A DNA stretch of 64,000 nt, from assembly GCF_013004645.1 (NCBI RefSeq), contig NZ_JABEME010000010.1, forward strand, positions 62,001 through 126,000, in the 5' to 3' direction. Source of the DNA: Stenotrophomonas africana. Its GTDB lineage: Bacteria; Pseudomonadota; Gammaproteobacteria; Xanthomonadales; Xanthomonadaceae. Numbering within the stretch: position 1 is the first letter of the stretch; each line of letters opens with the position of its first letter. Position numbers and translations under genes: made by a program. The notes under the pieces were generated by a model. That model searched no databases and was not told the origin of the DNA. It was given only the letters and a program-made list of their open reading frames with translations. Positions 17,797 through 27,336 of the stretch are shown piece after piece.

Positions 17797-18488
17797 TCGC
17801 GCCGGGCACCGAACCGGGCCTGTGGCAGACCGCAGGCGCCCTGCTCAAGCGCGACCTGCGCCTGCTCTGGCGCCGCCGCGGCGACGCGCTGCAGCCGCTG
17901 CTGTTCGCGGTGCTGGTGGTGGTGCTGTTCGCGCTGGCCCAGGGCCGCGAGCCAAACCTGCTGGCCGCCACCGCAGGCGCAGTGCTGTGGCTTGCTGTGC
18001 TGCTGGCCGGGCAGCTGTCGCTGGATTCACTGTTCCGCTCCGATGCCGAAGACGGCTCGCTGGAACAATGGCTGCTGGCGCCGGTGCCGCTGGCCTGGCT
18101 GGTGCTGGTGCGCGTGCTGCTGCACTGGGCCACCACCGCCCTGCCGTTGATCGTGGTCAGCCCGCTGCTGGCCGAAATGCTGCATCTGCCGCATGACCAG
18201 CTGCCGATGTTGCTGGCATCGTTGCTGCTGGGAACGCCGTTGCTGAGCCTGATCGGTGGCGTGGTCGCCGCGCTGACCGTGGGCATCCGACGCTCTGGTA
18301 TTCTCGTGGCGTTGCTGTCGCTGCCGCTGTACGTGCCGGTGCTGGTGTTCGGCGCAGGCAGTCTGGTGGCAGCCGGACGCGGGCAGGATCCGGTCGGTGC
18401 GCTGCTGATGCTGGGCGCCGGCCTGCTGGTCGCGCTGGTGCTGGCACCGCTGGCCACTGCCGCTGCAATACGTATTTCTCTGAGTTGA
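17793..18488 (+). CDS. ccmB: heme exporter membrane protein CcmB
   Basis: 231 residues with six predicted membrane helices, the membrane partner of CcmA. The N-terminal cytoplasmic '[20 protein letters not shown]' and '[20 protein letters not shown]' are characteristic of CcmB. Starts within the ccmA stop (ATGA). Second gene of the ccm operon; acts at the inner membrane in heme handover to CcmE. Confidence 0.93.
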
Positions 18489-18531
18489 CCGAGCTGAGAG
18501 CCAATCCACCCCTGCTGGATAGCCGCCACGC

Positions 18532-19302
18532 ATGAATCCGATTGTCCGCTGGTTCCACCAACTCGGTTCGCCTCCCACGTTCGACCGCTTCGCTGCCCGC
18601 TGGTCGCGGGTGTTCTACCTGGCTGCGGTGCCGGTGCTGCTGGTCGGCATGTGGCAGGCACTGCTGGTGGTGCCGCCGGAAGCCAAGCAGCTGGACAGCT
18701 TCCGCATCCTCTACATCCACGTGCCCAGTGCCTGGATGAGCCTGTTCGTATTCGCGCTGATGGCGCTGTATGCCGCCATCGCCCTGATCTGGCGGATCAA
18801 GGTCTGCGAGATCCTGGCCATGGCGTGTGCGCCGATGGGTGCCGGCTTCACCCTGATCACCCTGTTGACCGGCAGCATCTGGGGCAAGGGCACCTGGGGC
18901 ACCTGGTGGGACTGGGACCCGCGCATGACCAGCGAGCTGGTGCTGCTGTTCCTGTACCTGGGCGTGATCGGCCTGTACCACGCCATCGAGGACCGCCGCA
19001 GCGCCGCGCGCGCGGCCGGCCTGCTGGCCATCGTCGGTGTCAGCCTGCTGCCGGTGATCCGCTATTCGGTGGACTGGTGGGGCGGCCTGCACCAGCGCCA
19101 GTCGATCAGCGTGTTCGGTGAATCGGCGATCAGCAGCACGATGATCGCGCCACTGTGGTGGATGGTGATCGGCACCAAGTTCTGGTTCGCCGGCTCGGTG
19201 CTGGCCAAGGCCCGAGCCGACAATCTCGACCGCGAGGCCGGCAAGGCCTGGGTCGGTGGCCGCGTCGATGCCGCACGTGCGGCCGGGGAGGCCCGATCAT
19301 GA
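18532..19302 (+). CDS. ccmC: heme transporter CcmC
   Basis: 256-residue inner-membrane heme-handling protein. It carries the Trp-rich heme motif '[20 protein letters not shown]' and two conserved periplasmic His (in '[10 protein letters not shown]' and 'GLHQRQSI'). It loads heme onto CcmE. Third gene of the ccm operon, 43 nt after ccmB; its end overlaps the ccmD start by 4 nt. Confidence 0.95.
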   Translation: MNPIVRWFHQLGSPPTFDRFAARWSRVFYLAAVPVLLVGMWQALLVVPPEAKQLDSFRILYIHVPSAWMSLFVFALMALYAAIALIWRIKVCEILAMACAPMGAGFTLITLLTGSIWGKGTWGTWWDWDPRMTSELVLLFLYLGVIGLYHAIEDRRSAARAAGLLAIVGVSLLPVIRYSVDWWGGLHQRQSISVFGESAISSTMIAPLWWMVIGTKFWFAGSVLAKARADNLDREAGKAWVGGRVDAARAAGEARS

Positions 19303-19487
19303 CCCACCTGCCCTATGTGATCGGCGCCTACGCCGTGTTCGTACTGGTGCTCGGCGCCGACGCCATCGGTTCGTGGCTGCGCCTGCGTGTGGCACGCCGG
19401 TTGGCGCTGGCCCGCCAGCAGCGGCAGCAGACCCGCGCCGTCAAACAGGATGCTGCAGCGCCGCTGTCGACGGAGCTGGAACGATGA
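19299..19487 (+). CDS. ccmD: heme exporter protein CcmD
   Basis: 62 residues: a single membrane helix ('[18 protein letters not shown]') followed by a basic, coiled cytoplasmic tail ('[17 protein letters not shown]'), the standard CcmD plan. CcmD holds CcmABC and CcmE together and is needed for release of holo-CcmE. ATG overlaps the ccmC end (ATGA), and its own stop overlaps ccmE. Confidence 0.9.
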   Translation: MTHLPYVIGAYAVFVLVLGADAIGSWLRLRVARRLALARQQRQQTRAVKQDAAAPLSTELER

Positions 19488-19945
19488 CGCCGGTACAACG
19501 CCGTCGCCTGGCCTGGGTACTGCTGGCCCTGCTCGCCTCCGGGCTGGCCACCGCGCTGGTGGCGATGGCGCTGGAACGCAACATCGCCTACCTCTACACA
19601 CCTTCGGAAGTGCTCCGCGGGGATGTCGATGCGCAGTCGCGCTTCCGCCTGGGCGGCATGGTGGTGAAAGGTTCCTTCAACCGACCGGTCGGCTCGCTGG
19701 AAGCACGATTTGAAGTGACCGACGGCGATGCCCAGCTGGCAGTGACCACGTCGCGGATCCTGCCGGACATGTTTGCCGAAGGCACCGCGGTGGTCGCCAC
19801 TGGTCGCCTGCAGGACGGCACCTTCGTCGCCGACGAGGTGCTGGCCAAGCACGATGAGAAGTACGTGCCGAAGGAAGTGGCCGACAAGATGGGCGACGCC
19901 CATCGCAAGCACGACGTGCCGGTAACGGCACCCGAGGTGCGCTGA
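19484..19945 (+). CDS. ccmE: periplasmic heme chaperone CcmE
   Basis: 153 residues: an N-terminal membrane anchor ('[20 protein letters not shown]') and a periplasmic OB-fold ('[15 protein letters not shown]', '[30 protein letters not shown]' in part). The His in 'AKHDEKY' is the residue that binds heme covalently in CcmE; the following Tyr is the expected axial ligand. Carries heme from CcmC to CcmF. Operon position between ccmD and ccmF, overlapping ccmD by 4 nt. Confidence 0.95.
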   Translation: MTPVQRRRLAWVLLALLASGLATALVAMALERNIAYLYTPSEVLRGDVDAQSRFRLGGMVVKGSFNRPVGSLEARFEVTDGDAQLAVTTSRILPDMFAEGTAVVATGRLQDGTFVADEVLAKHDEKYVPKEVADKMGDAHRKHDVPVTAPEVR

Positions 19946-21865
19946 GTGCTGCCCGAACTGGGCCAGATCCTGCTGTTGTGCGCGTTGCTGGCCTCGCTGC
20001 TGCAGGCCGGCCTGCCACTGGTTGGCGCGCATCGCAGCAACACGGCATGGATGGCGGTGGCACGGCCTGCTGCCTTCGCGCAGCTGCTGCTGCTCGCCGG
20101 CGCGTTCGCGGTGCTGACCGCCGCGTTCGTGCAGCAGGATTTCTCGGTGCGCTACGTGGCAGAGAACTCCAATTCGCTGCTGCCGATGATCTACCGCTAC
20201 TCGGCGGTGTGGGGGGCCCACGAGGGCTCGCTGCTGATGTGGGCGCTGGTGCTGGCCCTATGGACCGGCGCGGTGGCGCTGTTCTCGCGGCACCTGCCGG
20301 CACCGGTGCAGGCGCGCGTGCTGGCGGTGATGGGTATCGTCAGCGTCGGCTTCCTCGCCTTCCTGATCTTCACCTCCAATCCGTTCCTGCGCCTGAACCC
20401 GGCGCCGCTGGAAGGGCGCGATCTCAACCCACTGCTGCAGGACCCGGGGCTGATCATCCATCCACCGATGCTGTACATCGGTTACGTGGGTTTCGCGGTG
20501 CCGTTCGCATTCGCGGTAGCGGCGCTGCTGGAAGGTCGCGTGGATGCGCGCTGGCTGCGCTGGACGCGACCCTGGACCAACGTCGCCTGGGGTTTCCTGA
20601 CCCTGGGCATCGCGCTGGGCAGCTGGTGGGCCTATTACGAGCTGGGCTGGGGCGGCTGGTGGTTCTGGGACCCGGTGGAGAACGCCAGCTTCATGCCATG
20701 GCTGGTCGGTGCGGCACTGATCCACTCGCAGGCCGTCACCGAAAAGCGCGGCACCTTCGGCAGCTGGACGCTGTTGCTGGCGATTGCCGCCTTCGCGCTG
20801 TCACTGCTGGGCACCTTCCTGGTGCGCTCCGGCGTGCTGACCAGCGTGCATTCGTTCGCAGCCGATCCCTCGCGCGGCCTGTTCATCCTGGTCTTCCTGT
20901 CGGTGCTGGTCGGTGGCAGCCTGCTGCTGTACGCCCTGCGCGCCAGCCAGCTGAGCGTGGACGCCGACGATCCACGCCGAGGCTTCACCGCCACCTCGCG
21001 CGAGACCCTGCTGCTGGCCAACAACCTGCTGCTGGCCACGGCCTGCGCGATGGTGCTGCTCGGCACGCTGTATCCGTTGCTGGCCGATGCGCTGTCGCTG
21101 GGCAAGATCTCGGTCGGCCCGCCCTACTTCGGCAGCCTGTTCCTGCTGCTGATGGCACCGATGATCCTGCTGCTGCCGTTCGGCCCGCTGGTGAAATGGC
21201 AGCGTGACCAGCCCTCGCGCGCCTTCGCGCTGCTGGCACCGTGGCTGGGCCTGGCGCTGCTGCTGGGCGCGCTGGCCTGGTGGCAGGCGCCGCAGAACGG
21301 CTGGAAGGCCGGCATCGGCGTGGCCGCTGCGGCCTGGGTCGCACTCGGTACCGCACGCTTCGTCTGGCAGCGACTGCGCGGCAACGGCCGCTTCACCGCC
21401 GAAATGCTCGGCATGATCGTTGCCCACGCCGGCATCGCCGTGTTCCTGGCCGGCGCGCTGCTGGTGGAAGCCTTGAACGTGCAGCGCGAAGTGGCGCTGG
21501 CCCCGGGCCAGCAGCTGGTGGTCGGTCGCTACGAAGTGCGCTTCGAAGGCGTGGACCATCGCGAAGGCCCCAATTTCATCGCTGACCGCGGTCACCTGCG
21601 GGTGTTCCACGACGGCCGCGAACTGGCCCTTCTGCACCCGGAGAAGCGCCAGTACGCCAGCGGCGGCCAGGTGATGACCGAGGCCGGCATCGATGCACGC
21701 TTCGACGGCGATGTCTACGTGGCATTGGGCGAGCCGCTGGGCAACAATGCATGGGCGGTACGGGTGCACATCAAGCCGTTCGTGCGCTGGATCTGGCTGG
21801 GCGCGCTGCTGATGGCCCTGGGCGGATTCATCGCCGCCGCCGACCGCCGTTTCCGTCGTCCGTAG
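19946..21865 (+). CDS. ccmF: cytochrome c heme lyase subunit CcmF
   Basis: 639 residues with about 14 membrane helices. The heme-handling Trp motif 'WGGWWFWDPVENASFMPW' and conserved His segments ('WGAHEGSLLMW', 'IIHPPMLYIGY') identify CcmF, which attaches heme to apocytochrome c together with CcmH. Starts with GTG directly after the ccmE stop codon. Confidence 0.95.
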   Translation: MLPELGQILLLCALLASLLQAGLPLVGAHRSNTAWMAVARPAAFAQLLLLAGAFAVLTAAFVQQDFSVRYVAENSNSLLPMIYRYSAVWGAHEGSLLMWALVLALWTGAVALFSRHLPAPVQARVLAVMGIVSVGFLAFLIFTSNPFLRLNPAPLEGRDLNPLLQDPGLIIHPPMLYIGYVGFAVPFAFAVAALLEGRVDARWLRWTRPWTNVAWGFLTLGIALGSWWAYYELGWGGWWFWDPVENASFMPWLVGAALIHSQAVTEKRGTFGSWTLLLAIAAFALSLLGTFLVRSGVLTSVHSFAADPSRGLFILVFLSVLVGGSLLLYALRASQLSVDADDPRRGFTATSRETLLLANNLLLATACAMVLLGTLYPLLADALSLGKISVGPPYFGSLFLLLMAPMILLLPFGPLVKWQRDQPSRAFALLAPWLGLALLLGALAWWQAPQNGWKAGIGVAAAAWVALGTARFVWQRLRGNGRFTAEMLGMIVAHAGIAVFLAGALLVEALNVQREVALAPGQQLVVGRYEVRFEGVDHREGPNFIADRGHLRVFHDGRELALLHPEKRQYASGGQVMTEAGIDARFDGDVYVALGEPLGNNAWAVRVHIKPFVRWIWLGALLMALGGFIAAADRRFRRP

Positions 21866-21873
21866 GAGTTTCC

Positions 21874-22491
21874 ATGTCCGAGTCCCCCGCCCCGCGCCCC
21901 TCCCGCCCGCTGCCGCCGGTAGCCATCGTGATCGGCGTGCTGTTCTTCTTCGGCCTGCTCGGGCTGATGATCTACGGGGTGATGAAATCAGGTGACCCGC
22001 AGCGCGACGTGCTGCCATCGGCGCTGATCGACAAGCCGGCGCCGGCGTTCGCCCTGCCGGTGCTGCACGACCCGGAAATGATCGTGCACAGCGACGACCT
22101 GCGCGGCGCGCCCTATCTGCTGAATGTGTGGGGTAGCTGGTGCGCGGCCTGCCGCGAGGAACACCCGGTGCTGACCCGCTTCGCCGAGAGCAAGCGCGTG
22201 CGCGTGATCGGCTACAACTGGAAGGACGACCCGACCGATGCACTGCACTGGCTGGAACAGCTGGGCAACCCGTTCATGGTCGTGCTCAGCGACGTCGAGG
22301 GCCGCACCGCGATCGACTGGGGTGTGACCGCCGCACCGGAGACCTTCCTTGTGGACGGCAGCGGTATCGTGCGCTGGAAGTACAGCGGTGCGATGTCCCA
22401 GCGCGTGGTCGACGAGAAGCTGATTCCGGCGCTGGAAAAGATCGAGAAGGCCCAGGGCAATGCCGGCAGCACGCTGCACACGGCGCCCTGA
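21874..22491 (+). CDS. ccmG: thiol:disulfide interchange protein CcmG/DsbE
   Basis: 205 residues: a Pro-rich N-terminus and one membrane anchor ('PPVAIVIGVLFFFGLLGLMI'), then a periplasmic thioredoxin fold with active site 'WGSWCAACREEHPVL'. It reduces apocytochrome c or CcmH thiols before heme attachment. GGAG lies 7 nt before the ATG at 21874. The Cys pair is CAAC rather than the CPTC common in E. coli, which still allows dithiol chemistry. Confidence 0.92.
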   Translation: MSESPAPRPSRPLPPVAIVIGVLFFFGLLGLMIYGVMKSGDPQRDVLPSALIDKPAPAFALPVLHDPEMIVHSDDLRGAPYLLNVWGSWCAACREEHPVLTRFAESKRVRVIGYNWKDDPTDALHWLEQLGNPFMVVLSDVEGRTAIDWGVTAAPETFLVDGSGIVRWKYSGAMSQRVVDEKLIPALEKIEKAQGNAGSTLHTAP

Positions 22492-22495
22492 GCCC

Positions 22496-22945
22496 ATGCG
22501 CTGGCTGCTGGCGCTGCTGCTTCTGATGCTGCCGCTGGCCGCGGTGGCACAGCAGCCGCTGCACGATCCGCAGCCGCTGCAGTTCCGCGATGGCGCCGAA
22601 GAACGCCGCTTTCACGACCTGGCCGCGCAGCTGCGCTGCGTGCAGTGCCAGAACCAGTCGCTGGCCGATTCCAACGCGCAGATCGCGCAGGACCTGCGCC
22701 GCGAAGTGCTGCAGCTGATGCAGCAGGGCCACGACGACGCGCAGATCAAGCAGTTCCTGGTCGCGCGCTACGGGGAGTTCGTGCTCTACCAGCCACCATT
22801 GCAGCCGGGTACCTGGCTGCTGTGGGGCGGTCCCCTGCTGATGCTCGGTGCGGGTGCTCTGGTGGTGCTGGGCATCGTCCGCCGCCGTGGCCGTACGGTT
22901 GGCGCCGCAGCGGCCGGCAAGGCCGATGAAGGAGACGGATGGTGA
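22496..22945 (+). CDS. ccmH: cytochrome c maturation protein CcmH
   Basis: 149 residues: signal peptide (cleavage near 'AVAQQ'), a periplasmic three-helix domain with the redox motif 'LRCVQCQNQSLADSN', then a C-terminal membrane helix. CcmH is the apocytochrome thiol reductant/chaperone of the heme lyase. It is the short form, without the TPR part; that part is encoded separately by the next gene. Confidence 0.93.
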   Translation: MRWLLALLLLMLPLAAVAQQPLHDPQPLQFRDGAEERRFHDLAAQLRCVQCQNQSLADSNAQIAQDLRREVLQLMQQGHDDAQIKQFLVARYGEFVLYQPPLQPGTWLLWGGPLLMLGAGALVVLGIVRRRGRTVGAAAAGKADEGDGW

Positions 22946-23928
22946 GCCATTGGCTGCCGGTGCTGGCCGGTCTGGTTGCTGCGTTGATAGCAGTGCTGGT
23001 GCTGTGGCCGCTGCGCCACTCTGGCCGCCGCGGCTTCGTGGTCGGCGTGTTCGCACTGGGCGTGGCCGGTGCCTGCCTGTATCTGCTGGTCGGTGATCCG
23101 CGTGCAGCACAGGTGCAACCGACGCCTTCGGTAGCCACCCTGCGCGATGGCGTGCAGGCCCTGCAGGATGCACTGAAGCGTGACCCGCAGCGGGCCGATG
23201 GCTGGGCGCTGCTGGGCCGGTCGCAGGCCGAACTGGGCAATGCCTCGGCTGCGGCGGACGCGTTCGCGCGGGCCGCCACTCTCGCCCCGGAAGACCCCGG
23301 CGTGCTGGTGGAAGCGGCGCAGGCACGTGCGCAGGCCGATGCCGGCAAGCAGTTCGATGACACCGCAATGGCCTGGTTGCAGCAGGCGCGTGCACAGGCG
23401 CCCGATGCCGAGCGCGCCAGCTGGCTGCTGGGTATCGCCCTGCGCCAGCGCGGAAAGAATGCCGAGGCTGCCGACGTCTGGAGCGGCTTGCTGCCGCGCC
23501 TGGAACCCGGGGCCGCACAGGCGCTGCAGGCGCAGATCGCCATCGCCCGTGAAGCCGCCGGCCAGACGCCTGATACTGCCCCTGCGGCGCCACCGGCGCT
23601 GCTGCAGGTCCGCGTGCAGCTGCCTTCGCTGAAGAACGCCGAGTGGCCCGCCAGCACCCAGGTGTTCGTACTGGCGCGGGCCGTGGGTGGACCGCCGATG
23701 CCGGTGGCCGCTCGCAAGCTGCCCTTGGCCGGCCTCCCGGCCACGGTCGGGCTGGGCGACGGAGACAGTCCGATGCCGACCGCGCCGTTGTCCGCACATC
23801 GCGAAGTGGAAGTGCTGGCACGCATCTCGCGCACCGGCAGCGCCAACCGCAGCGAGGATGACCTGCAGAGCGTTCCGGTGAAGGTGAGCCTGCCGCATGA
23901 GGGCGTGGTGGAGCTGCGGTTCCCTTGA
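22939..23928 (+). CDS. ccmI: CcmI-like TPR protein of cytochrome c maturation
   Basis: 329 residues. Two membrane helices at the N-terminus frame a short loop, then periplasmic TPR repeats ('ALQDALKRDPQRADGWALLG', 'AADAFARAATLAPEDPGVLV') and a C-terminal beta domain ('LLQVRVQLPSLKNAEWPAST') seen in CcmI/NrfG-type proteins. CcmI binds the C-terminus of apocytochrome c and delivers it to CcmFH. Overlaps ccmH by 7 nt and closes the operon. Confidence 0.88.
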   Translation: MVSHWLPVLAGLVAALIAVLVLWPLRHSGRRGFVVGVFALGVAGACLYLLVGDPRAAQVQPTPSVATLRDGVQALQDALKRDPQRADGWALLGRSQAELGNASAAADAFARAATLAPEDPGVLVEAAQARAQADAGKQFDDTAMAWLQQARAQAPDAERASWLLGIALRQRGKNAEAADVWSGLLPRLEPGAAQALQAQIAIAREAAGQTPDTAPAAPPALLQVRVQLPSLKNAEWPASTQVFVLARAVGGPPMPVAARKLPLAGLPATVGLGDGDSPMPTAPLSAHREVEVLARISRTGSANRSEDDLQSVPVKVSLPHEGVVELRFP

Positions 23929-23931
23929 CCC

Positions 23932-24026
23932 GTAGAGCCGAGCCATGCTCGGCTGCGGAATGCTGGGAAACCAACGGCAGCCGAGCATGGGCTCGGCTCT
24001 ACAGTAGATCCGCGCCATGCGTGAAT
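23932..24026. repeat. SMAG-type repeats: inverted pair plus a degraded third copy
   Basis: GTAGAGCCGAGCCATGCTCG... at 23932 faces its mirror ending in ...GGCTCGGCTCTAC at 24002. A third unit of different subtype (GTAGATCCGCGCCATGCGTG) begins at 24004 and is imperfect. All lie just after ccmI. Confidence 0.8.
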
Positions 24027-24106
24027 GTGACGATCCGGTCCGGGTGCATCGCCGATGGAAACCAGCGTGTCGCCAGCTCCACATGCGGCCCCGCTAGAAT
24101 GCCTGC

Positions 24107-25219
24107 ATGACCGAATTCATCCCGCCCGGCACCCGCTTCCACGCCCTGCCCTCGCCCTTCCCGTTCAAGCGCGGCGGCGCCCTGCACGGCGCGCGCGTGG
24201 CCTATGAAACCTGGGGAACACTGGCGGCCGACGCCAGTAACGCGATCCTGATCGTGACCGGCCTGTCACCGGATGCACACGCGGCAGCCAACGACGCCAA
24301 CCCGGCAGCGGGCTGGTGGGAAGGGATGGTGGGCCCCGGCAAGGCGATCGATACCGACCGCTGGTTCGTGGTCTGCGTGAACTCGCTGGGCAGCTGCAAG
24401 GGCTCGACCGGTCCGGCCTCGATCAACCCGGCCACCGGCCAACCGTATCGTCTCGACTTCCCCGAACTGTCGATCGAAGACGGCGCGCGCGCCGCGATCG
24501 ACGTCGTGCGCGCCCTGGGCATCGAACAGCTGGCCTGCGTGGTCGGCAATTCAATGGGCGGCATGACCGCGCTCGCCGTGCTGATGCTGCACCCGGGCAT
24601 CGCGCGCAGCCACGTCAACATTTCCGGTAGTGCGCAGGCGCTGCCGTTCTCCATCGCGATCCGCTCGCTGCAGCGCGAAGCGATCCGCCTTGATCCACGC
24701 TGGAATGGCGGCCACTACGACGATGCCGAATACCCCGAGTCCGGCATGCGCATGGCGCGCAAGCTGGGCGTGATCACCTATCGCTCGGCCCTGGAGTGGG
24801 ATGGCCGCTTCGGTCGCGTGCGGCTGGATTCCGACCAGGCCGACGATGATCCGTTCGGGCTGGAATTCCAGGTGGAAAGCTATCTGGAAGGCCACGCACG
24901 GCGCTTTGTACGCTTCTTCGATCCGAACTGCTACCTCTACCTGAGCCGCTCGATGGACTGGTTCGACCTGGCCGAGTACGCCGACGGCGACGTGCTGGCC
25001 GGGCTGGCGAAGATCCGGGTGGAGAAAGCGCTGGCGATCGGCGCCAACACCGACATCCTGTTCCCCGTGCAGCAGCAGCAACAGGTCGCCGACGGCCTTC
25101 GTGGCGGCGGCGCCGATGCGCGCTTCATCGGCCTGGATTCGCCGCAGGGCCATGACGCCTTCCTCGTCGATTTCGAGCGTTTCGGCCCGGCCGTGCGCGG
25201 CTTCCTCGACGCGCTGTAA
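24107..25219 (+). CDS. metX: MetX-family O-acyltransferase, probable L-serine (or homoserine) O-succinyltransferase
   Basis: 370-residue alpha/beta-hydrolase acyltransferase. The nucleophile is Ser149 in 'VVGNSMGGMTAL', with Asp316 ('GANTDILFP') and His349 ('SPQGHDAFLVD') completing the triad. MetX proteins activate homoserine for methionine synthesis. A published family analysis found that some xanthomonad members instead succinylate serine for cysteine synthesis, and this protein resembles those, with GNSMGG in place of the more common GGSMGG. Acyl donor and acceptor are therefore inference. A TAGAAT hexamer lies only 6 nt before the ATG. A DUF1294 gene follows directly. Confidence 0.85.
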   Translation: MTEFIPPGTRFHALPSPFPFKRGGALHGARVAYETWGTLAADASNAILIVTGLSPDAHAAANDANPAAGWWEGMVGPGKAIDTDRWFVVCVNSLGSCKGSTGPASINPATGQPYRLDFPELSIEDGARAAIDVVRALGIEQLACVVGNSMGGMTALAVLMLHPGIARSHVNISGSAQALPFSIAIRSLQREAIRLDPRWNGGHYDDAEYPESGMRMARKLGVITYRSALEWDGRFGRVRLDSDQADDDPFGLEFQVESYLEGHARRFVRFFDPNCYLYLSRSMDWFDLAEYADGDVLAGLAKIRVEKALAIGANTDILFPVQQQQQVADGLRGGGADARFIGLDSPQGHDAFLVDFERFGPAVRGFLDAL

Positions 25220-25564
25220 GTGGCATGGCGGCGTAATCTCGCGCTGGCCGCGTTCGGCGCGTTGATCGCGCTGATGGTCAGCGGCGTGCTGCCACTCTGG
25301 CTGGGTGGCTGGTGCCTGCTGGCCAGCGCGGTGTCGTTCGGCCTCTACGGCCACGACAAGCGCGCGGCGCAACGAAAGCAGTGGCGTATTCCCGAGCGTA
25401 CATTGCAGTTGCTGGCCTTTGCCGGCGGTTGGCCCGGCGCGCTGCTGGGCCAGGCGATGTTCCGCCACAAGCACCGCAAGGCCGCGTTCCAGTGGGTGTT
25501 CTGGCTGTGCGTGCTGGCCAACGTGGCCTCGATCGCGGTGATGCTGCGCGAGTTTTCCCATTGA
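25220..25564 (+). CDS. DUF1294 family membrane protein
   Basis: 114 residues with about three to four membrane helices and the family core 'YGHDKRAAQRKQWRIPERTL', then 'LAFAGGWPGALLGQAMFRHKHRKAAFQ' (shown in part by 'GGWPGALLGQAMFRHK'). DUF1294 domains also occur fused to cold-shock domains; function unknown. Starts with GTG immediately after the metX stop, so the two are cotranscribed, though no functional link is evident. Confidence 0.85.
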   Translation: MAWRRNLALAAFGALIALMVSGVLPLWLGGWCLLASAVSFGLYGHDKRAAQRKQWRIPERTLQLLAFAGGWPGALLGQAMFRHKHRKAAFQWVFWLCVLANVASIAVMLREFSH

Positions 25565-25588
25565 CCGGCTCGGCTGACTTGCTTCCGA

Positions 25589-25660
25589 AGCCGAGCATGG
25601 GCTCGGCTCTACAGTAGATCCACGCCATGCGTGGATGTGCCGACCAAGGTCGGCATCTAC
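25589..25660. repeat. SMAG-type repeats, two subtypes
   Basis: A unit ending ...GGGCTCGGCTCTAC (25589-25612) is followed at 25614-25660 by GTAGATCCACGCCATGCGTG... facing ...CCAAGGTCGGCATCTAC. They fill the gap between the convergent DUF1294 and cydC genes. Confidence 0.8.
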
Positions 25661-27336
25661 CGAAGCACTTCGCGCACCAACACGCCATCACGCAACCGGT
25701 ACTGCGCATCGACCACGCCTTCGGGCAGGTCGTCGTGGGTGATGATCAGCAGGCTGCGTCCGTCCAGCAACCCGGAAAGGTCCTGCAGCAACGCACGTGC
25801 GGTATCCACGTCCAGGCCTTCGGTCGGTTCGTCCAGCAGCAGAATCGGCGCATTACGCAGCAGTGCGCGCGCGAGCGCCAGACGTCGTGCCTGGCCGGCC
25901 GACATCGTCGCGCCGTTCTCGCCCACCCAGGTCTGCAGGCCGCCGTTGCGCTCGGCCCATTCGCCCAGGCGCACGCGACGCAGCACCGCCCACAACGCTG
26001 CGTCACTGGCATCGGGATCACCCAACCGCAGGTTCCCGGCCACAGTGCCGGCAAACACCGTCGCGTTCTGCGGCAGCCACGCCAGTTGCCGGTGCCAGTC
26101 GGCCTGGGCGAAATCACGCAGATCGCGGCCACCGTAGGTCAGCCGTCCCTGCTGCGGATCCCACAGCCGCAGCAGCAGGCTCGACAGCGTGGTCTTGCCA
26201 CTGCCGCTGTCACCGCGAATCGCGATGCGCTCGCCCGGCGCCAGGGTCAGCTGCAGACCGCACAACACCGGCCGCGCAGCACCCGGCCACTGGAAATGCA
26301 CGTCATCCCAATGCACGCGCGCGGACTGTGGCACCGCCTGCGGTGCCAGCGGATCGTCCACCGTCGGCGGTTGCTCGACGATGGCCTGCAGGCGACCGGC
26401 GGCGATGCGCCCGGACTGCAGCGACTGCCAGGCCAGGCCCATGCCCGCCCACAGCTCGATCAGCGCCACAGTGAGGAACACCAGCCCCGCCGCCATTTCC
26501 GGCGCGATGCGCTGCTGTTCGGCCGCATGCAGGGCCAATGCCAGCATCGCCACCAGGCCCATCCCGGCCACCAGGCCATGCAGGGTCGAGGCCGCGATCA
26601 GGCGCCAGCGCCGACGACGATCCCGCGAAGCCAGTTGCTTGGCGGCCACGCGTACCTTCAGCTGCCACGCCGCATCGGCGTGCAGCGCAGCCAGATCACC
26701 CGCGCCTTCCAGTCCTTCGAAGGCCGCGGTACGCAGGGCAGCGCGGTGCGCGGCGCGGTCGGCCTCCTCATCGTCACGACCACGCACGCCCAGCCACGGC
26801 ACACCGAAGGCGATCAGCAGCGCCAGCACCGCCAGCAGTACCGCTGCCGAGGGCAGGATCAGCGCTGCCGAGGCGACCGCCACCAGTGACAGCGCGCCCA
26901 GCGCCACCAGCGGCCCGATCGCACGCACCAGCAGCCCATCCACTTCGCCGATGTCCCCCAGCAGGCGCGCCAGCAGCTCGCCGGTGCGCGTAGCACCCAG
27001 CCGTGCCGGCGCCAGCGGCAGCGCGCGGCGGAAGAACCACACACGCAGGTCGCGGGCGATGCGCAAGGTAGCGTCGTGGCCGACCAGCTTTTCGAAGTAG
27101 CGCGACACGATGCGCGCCATGGTCAGGCCACGGATGCCGGCCGAGGGCGAGAAGAAATTGAAGCCTTGGCCGAGCCCCGCAGCACCTGCCAGCGCGGCCG
27201 CAGTAAGGAAACCACCGGACAGGCCCAGCAGGGCGGTGCCGGCCAGCATCGTGATCCACAGCAGCAGCACGGTCAGCAGCAGGCGCGGACGATGGCGCAG
27301 GAACACCGCGCGCAGCGAATCAGGCGAGCGACTCAT
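25657..27336 (-). CDS. cydC: heterodimeric ABC exporter subunit CydC
   Basis: 559 residues: six-helix membrane domain, then an ABC ATPase with Walker A 'RGDSGSGKTTLSSLLL', a degenerate signature '[16 protein letters not shown]' (MSAGQ for LSGGQ) and Walker B 'ILLLDEPTEGLD'. CydDC exports glutathione/cysteine and binds heme, and is required to assemble cytochrome bd. Overlaps the cydD end by 4 nt (ATGA at 27333-27336). Longer in-frame starts lie inside cydD and are rejected. Confidence 0.92.
   Translation of the reverse strand: MSRSPDSLRAVFLRHRPRLLLTVLLLWITMLAGTALLGLSGGFLTAAALAGAAGLGQGFNFFSPSAGIRGLTMARIVSRYFEKLVGHDATLRIARDLRVWFFRRALPLAPARLGATRTGELLARLLGDIGEVDGLLVRAIGPLVALGALSLVAVASAALILPSAAVLLAVLALLIAFGVPWLGVRGRDDEEADRAAHRAALRTAAFEGLEGAGDLAALHADAAWQLKVRVAAKQLASRDRRRRWRLIAASTLHGLVAGMGLVAMLALALHAAEQQRIAPEMAAGLVFLTVALIELWAGMGLAWQSLQSGRIAAGRLQAIVEQPPTVDDPLAPQAVPQSARVHWDDVHFQWPGAARPVLCGLQLTLAPGERIAIRGDSGSGKTTLSSLLLRLWDPQQGRLTYGGRDLRDFAQADWHRQLAWLPQNATVFAGTVAGNLRLGDPDASDAALWAVLRRVRLGEWAERNGGLQTWVGENGATMSAGQARRLALARALLRNAPILLLDEPTEGLDVDTARALLQDLSGLLDGRSLLIITHDDLPEGVVDAQYRLRDGVLVREVLR

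Noticed and set aside
24095..24100. TAGAAT as a -10 box giving a leaderless metX mRNA
   Set aside because: No acceptable -35 is found at 16-18 bp, so the match could be chance.
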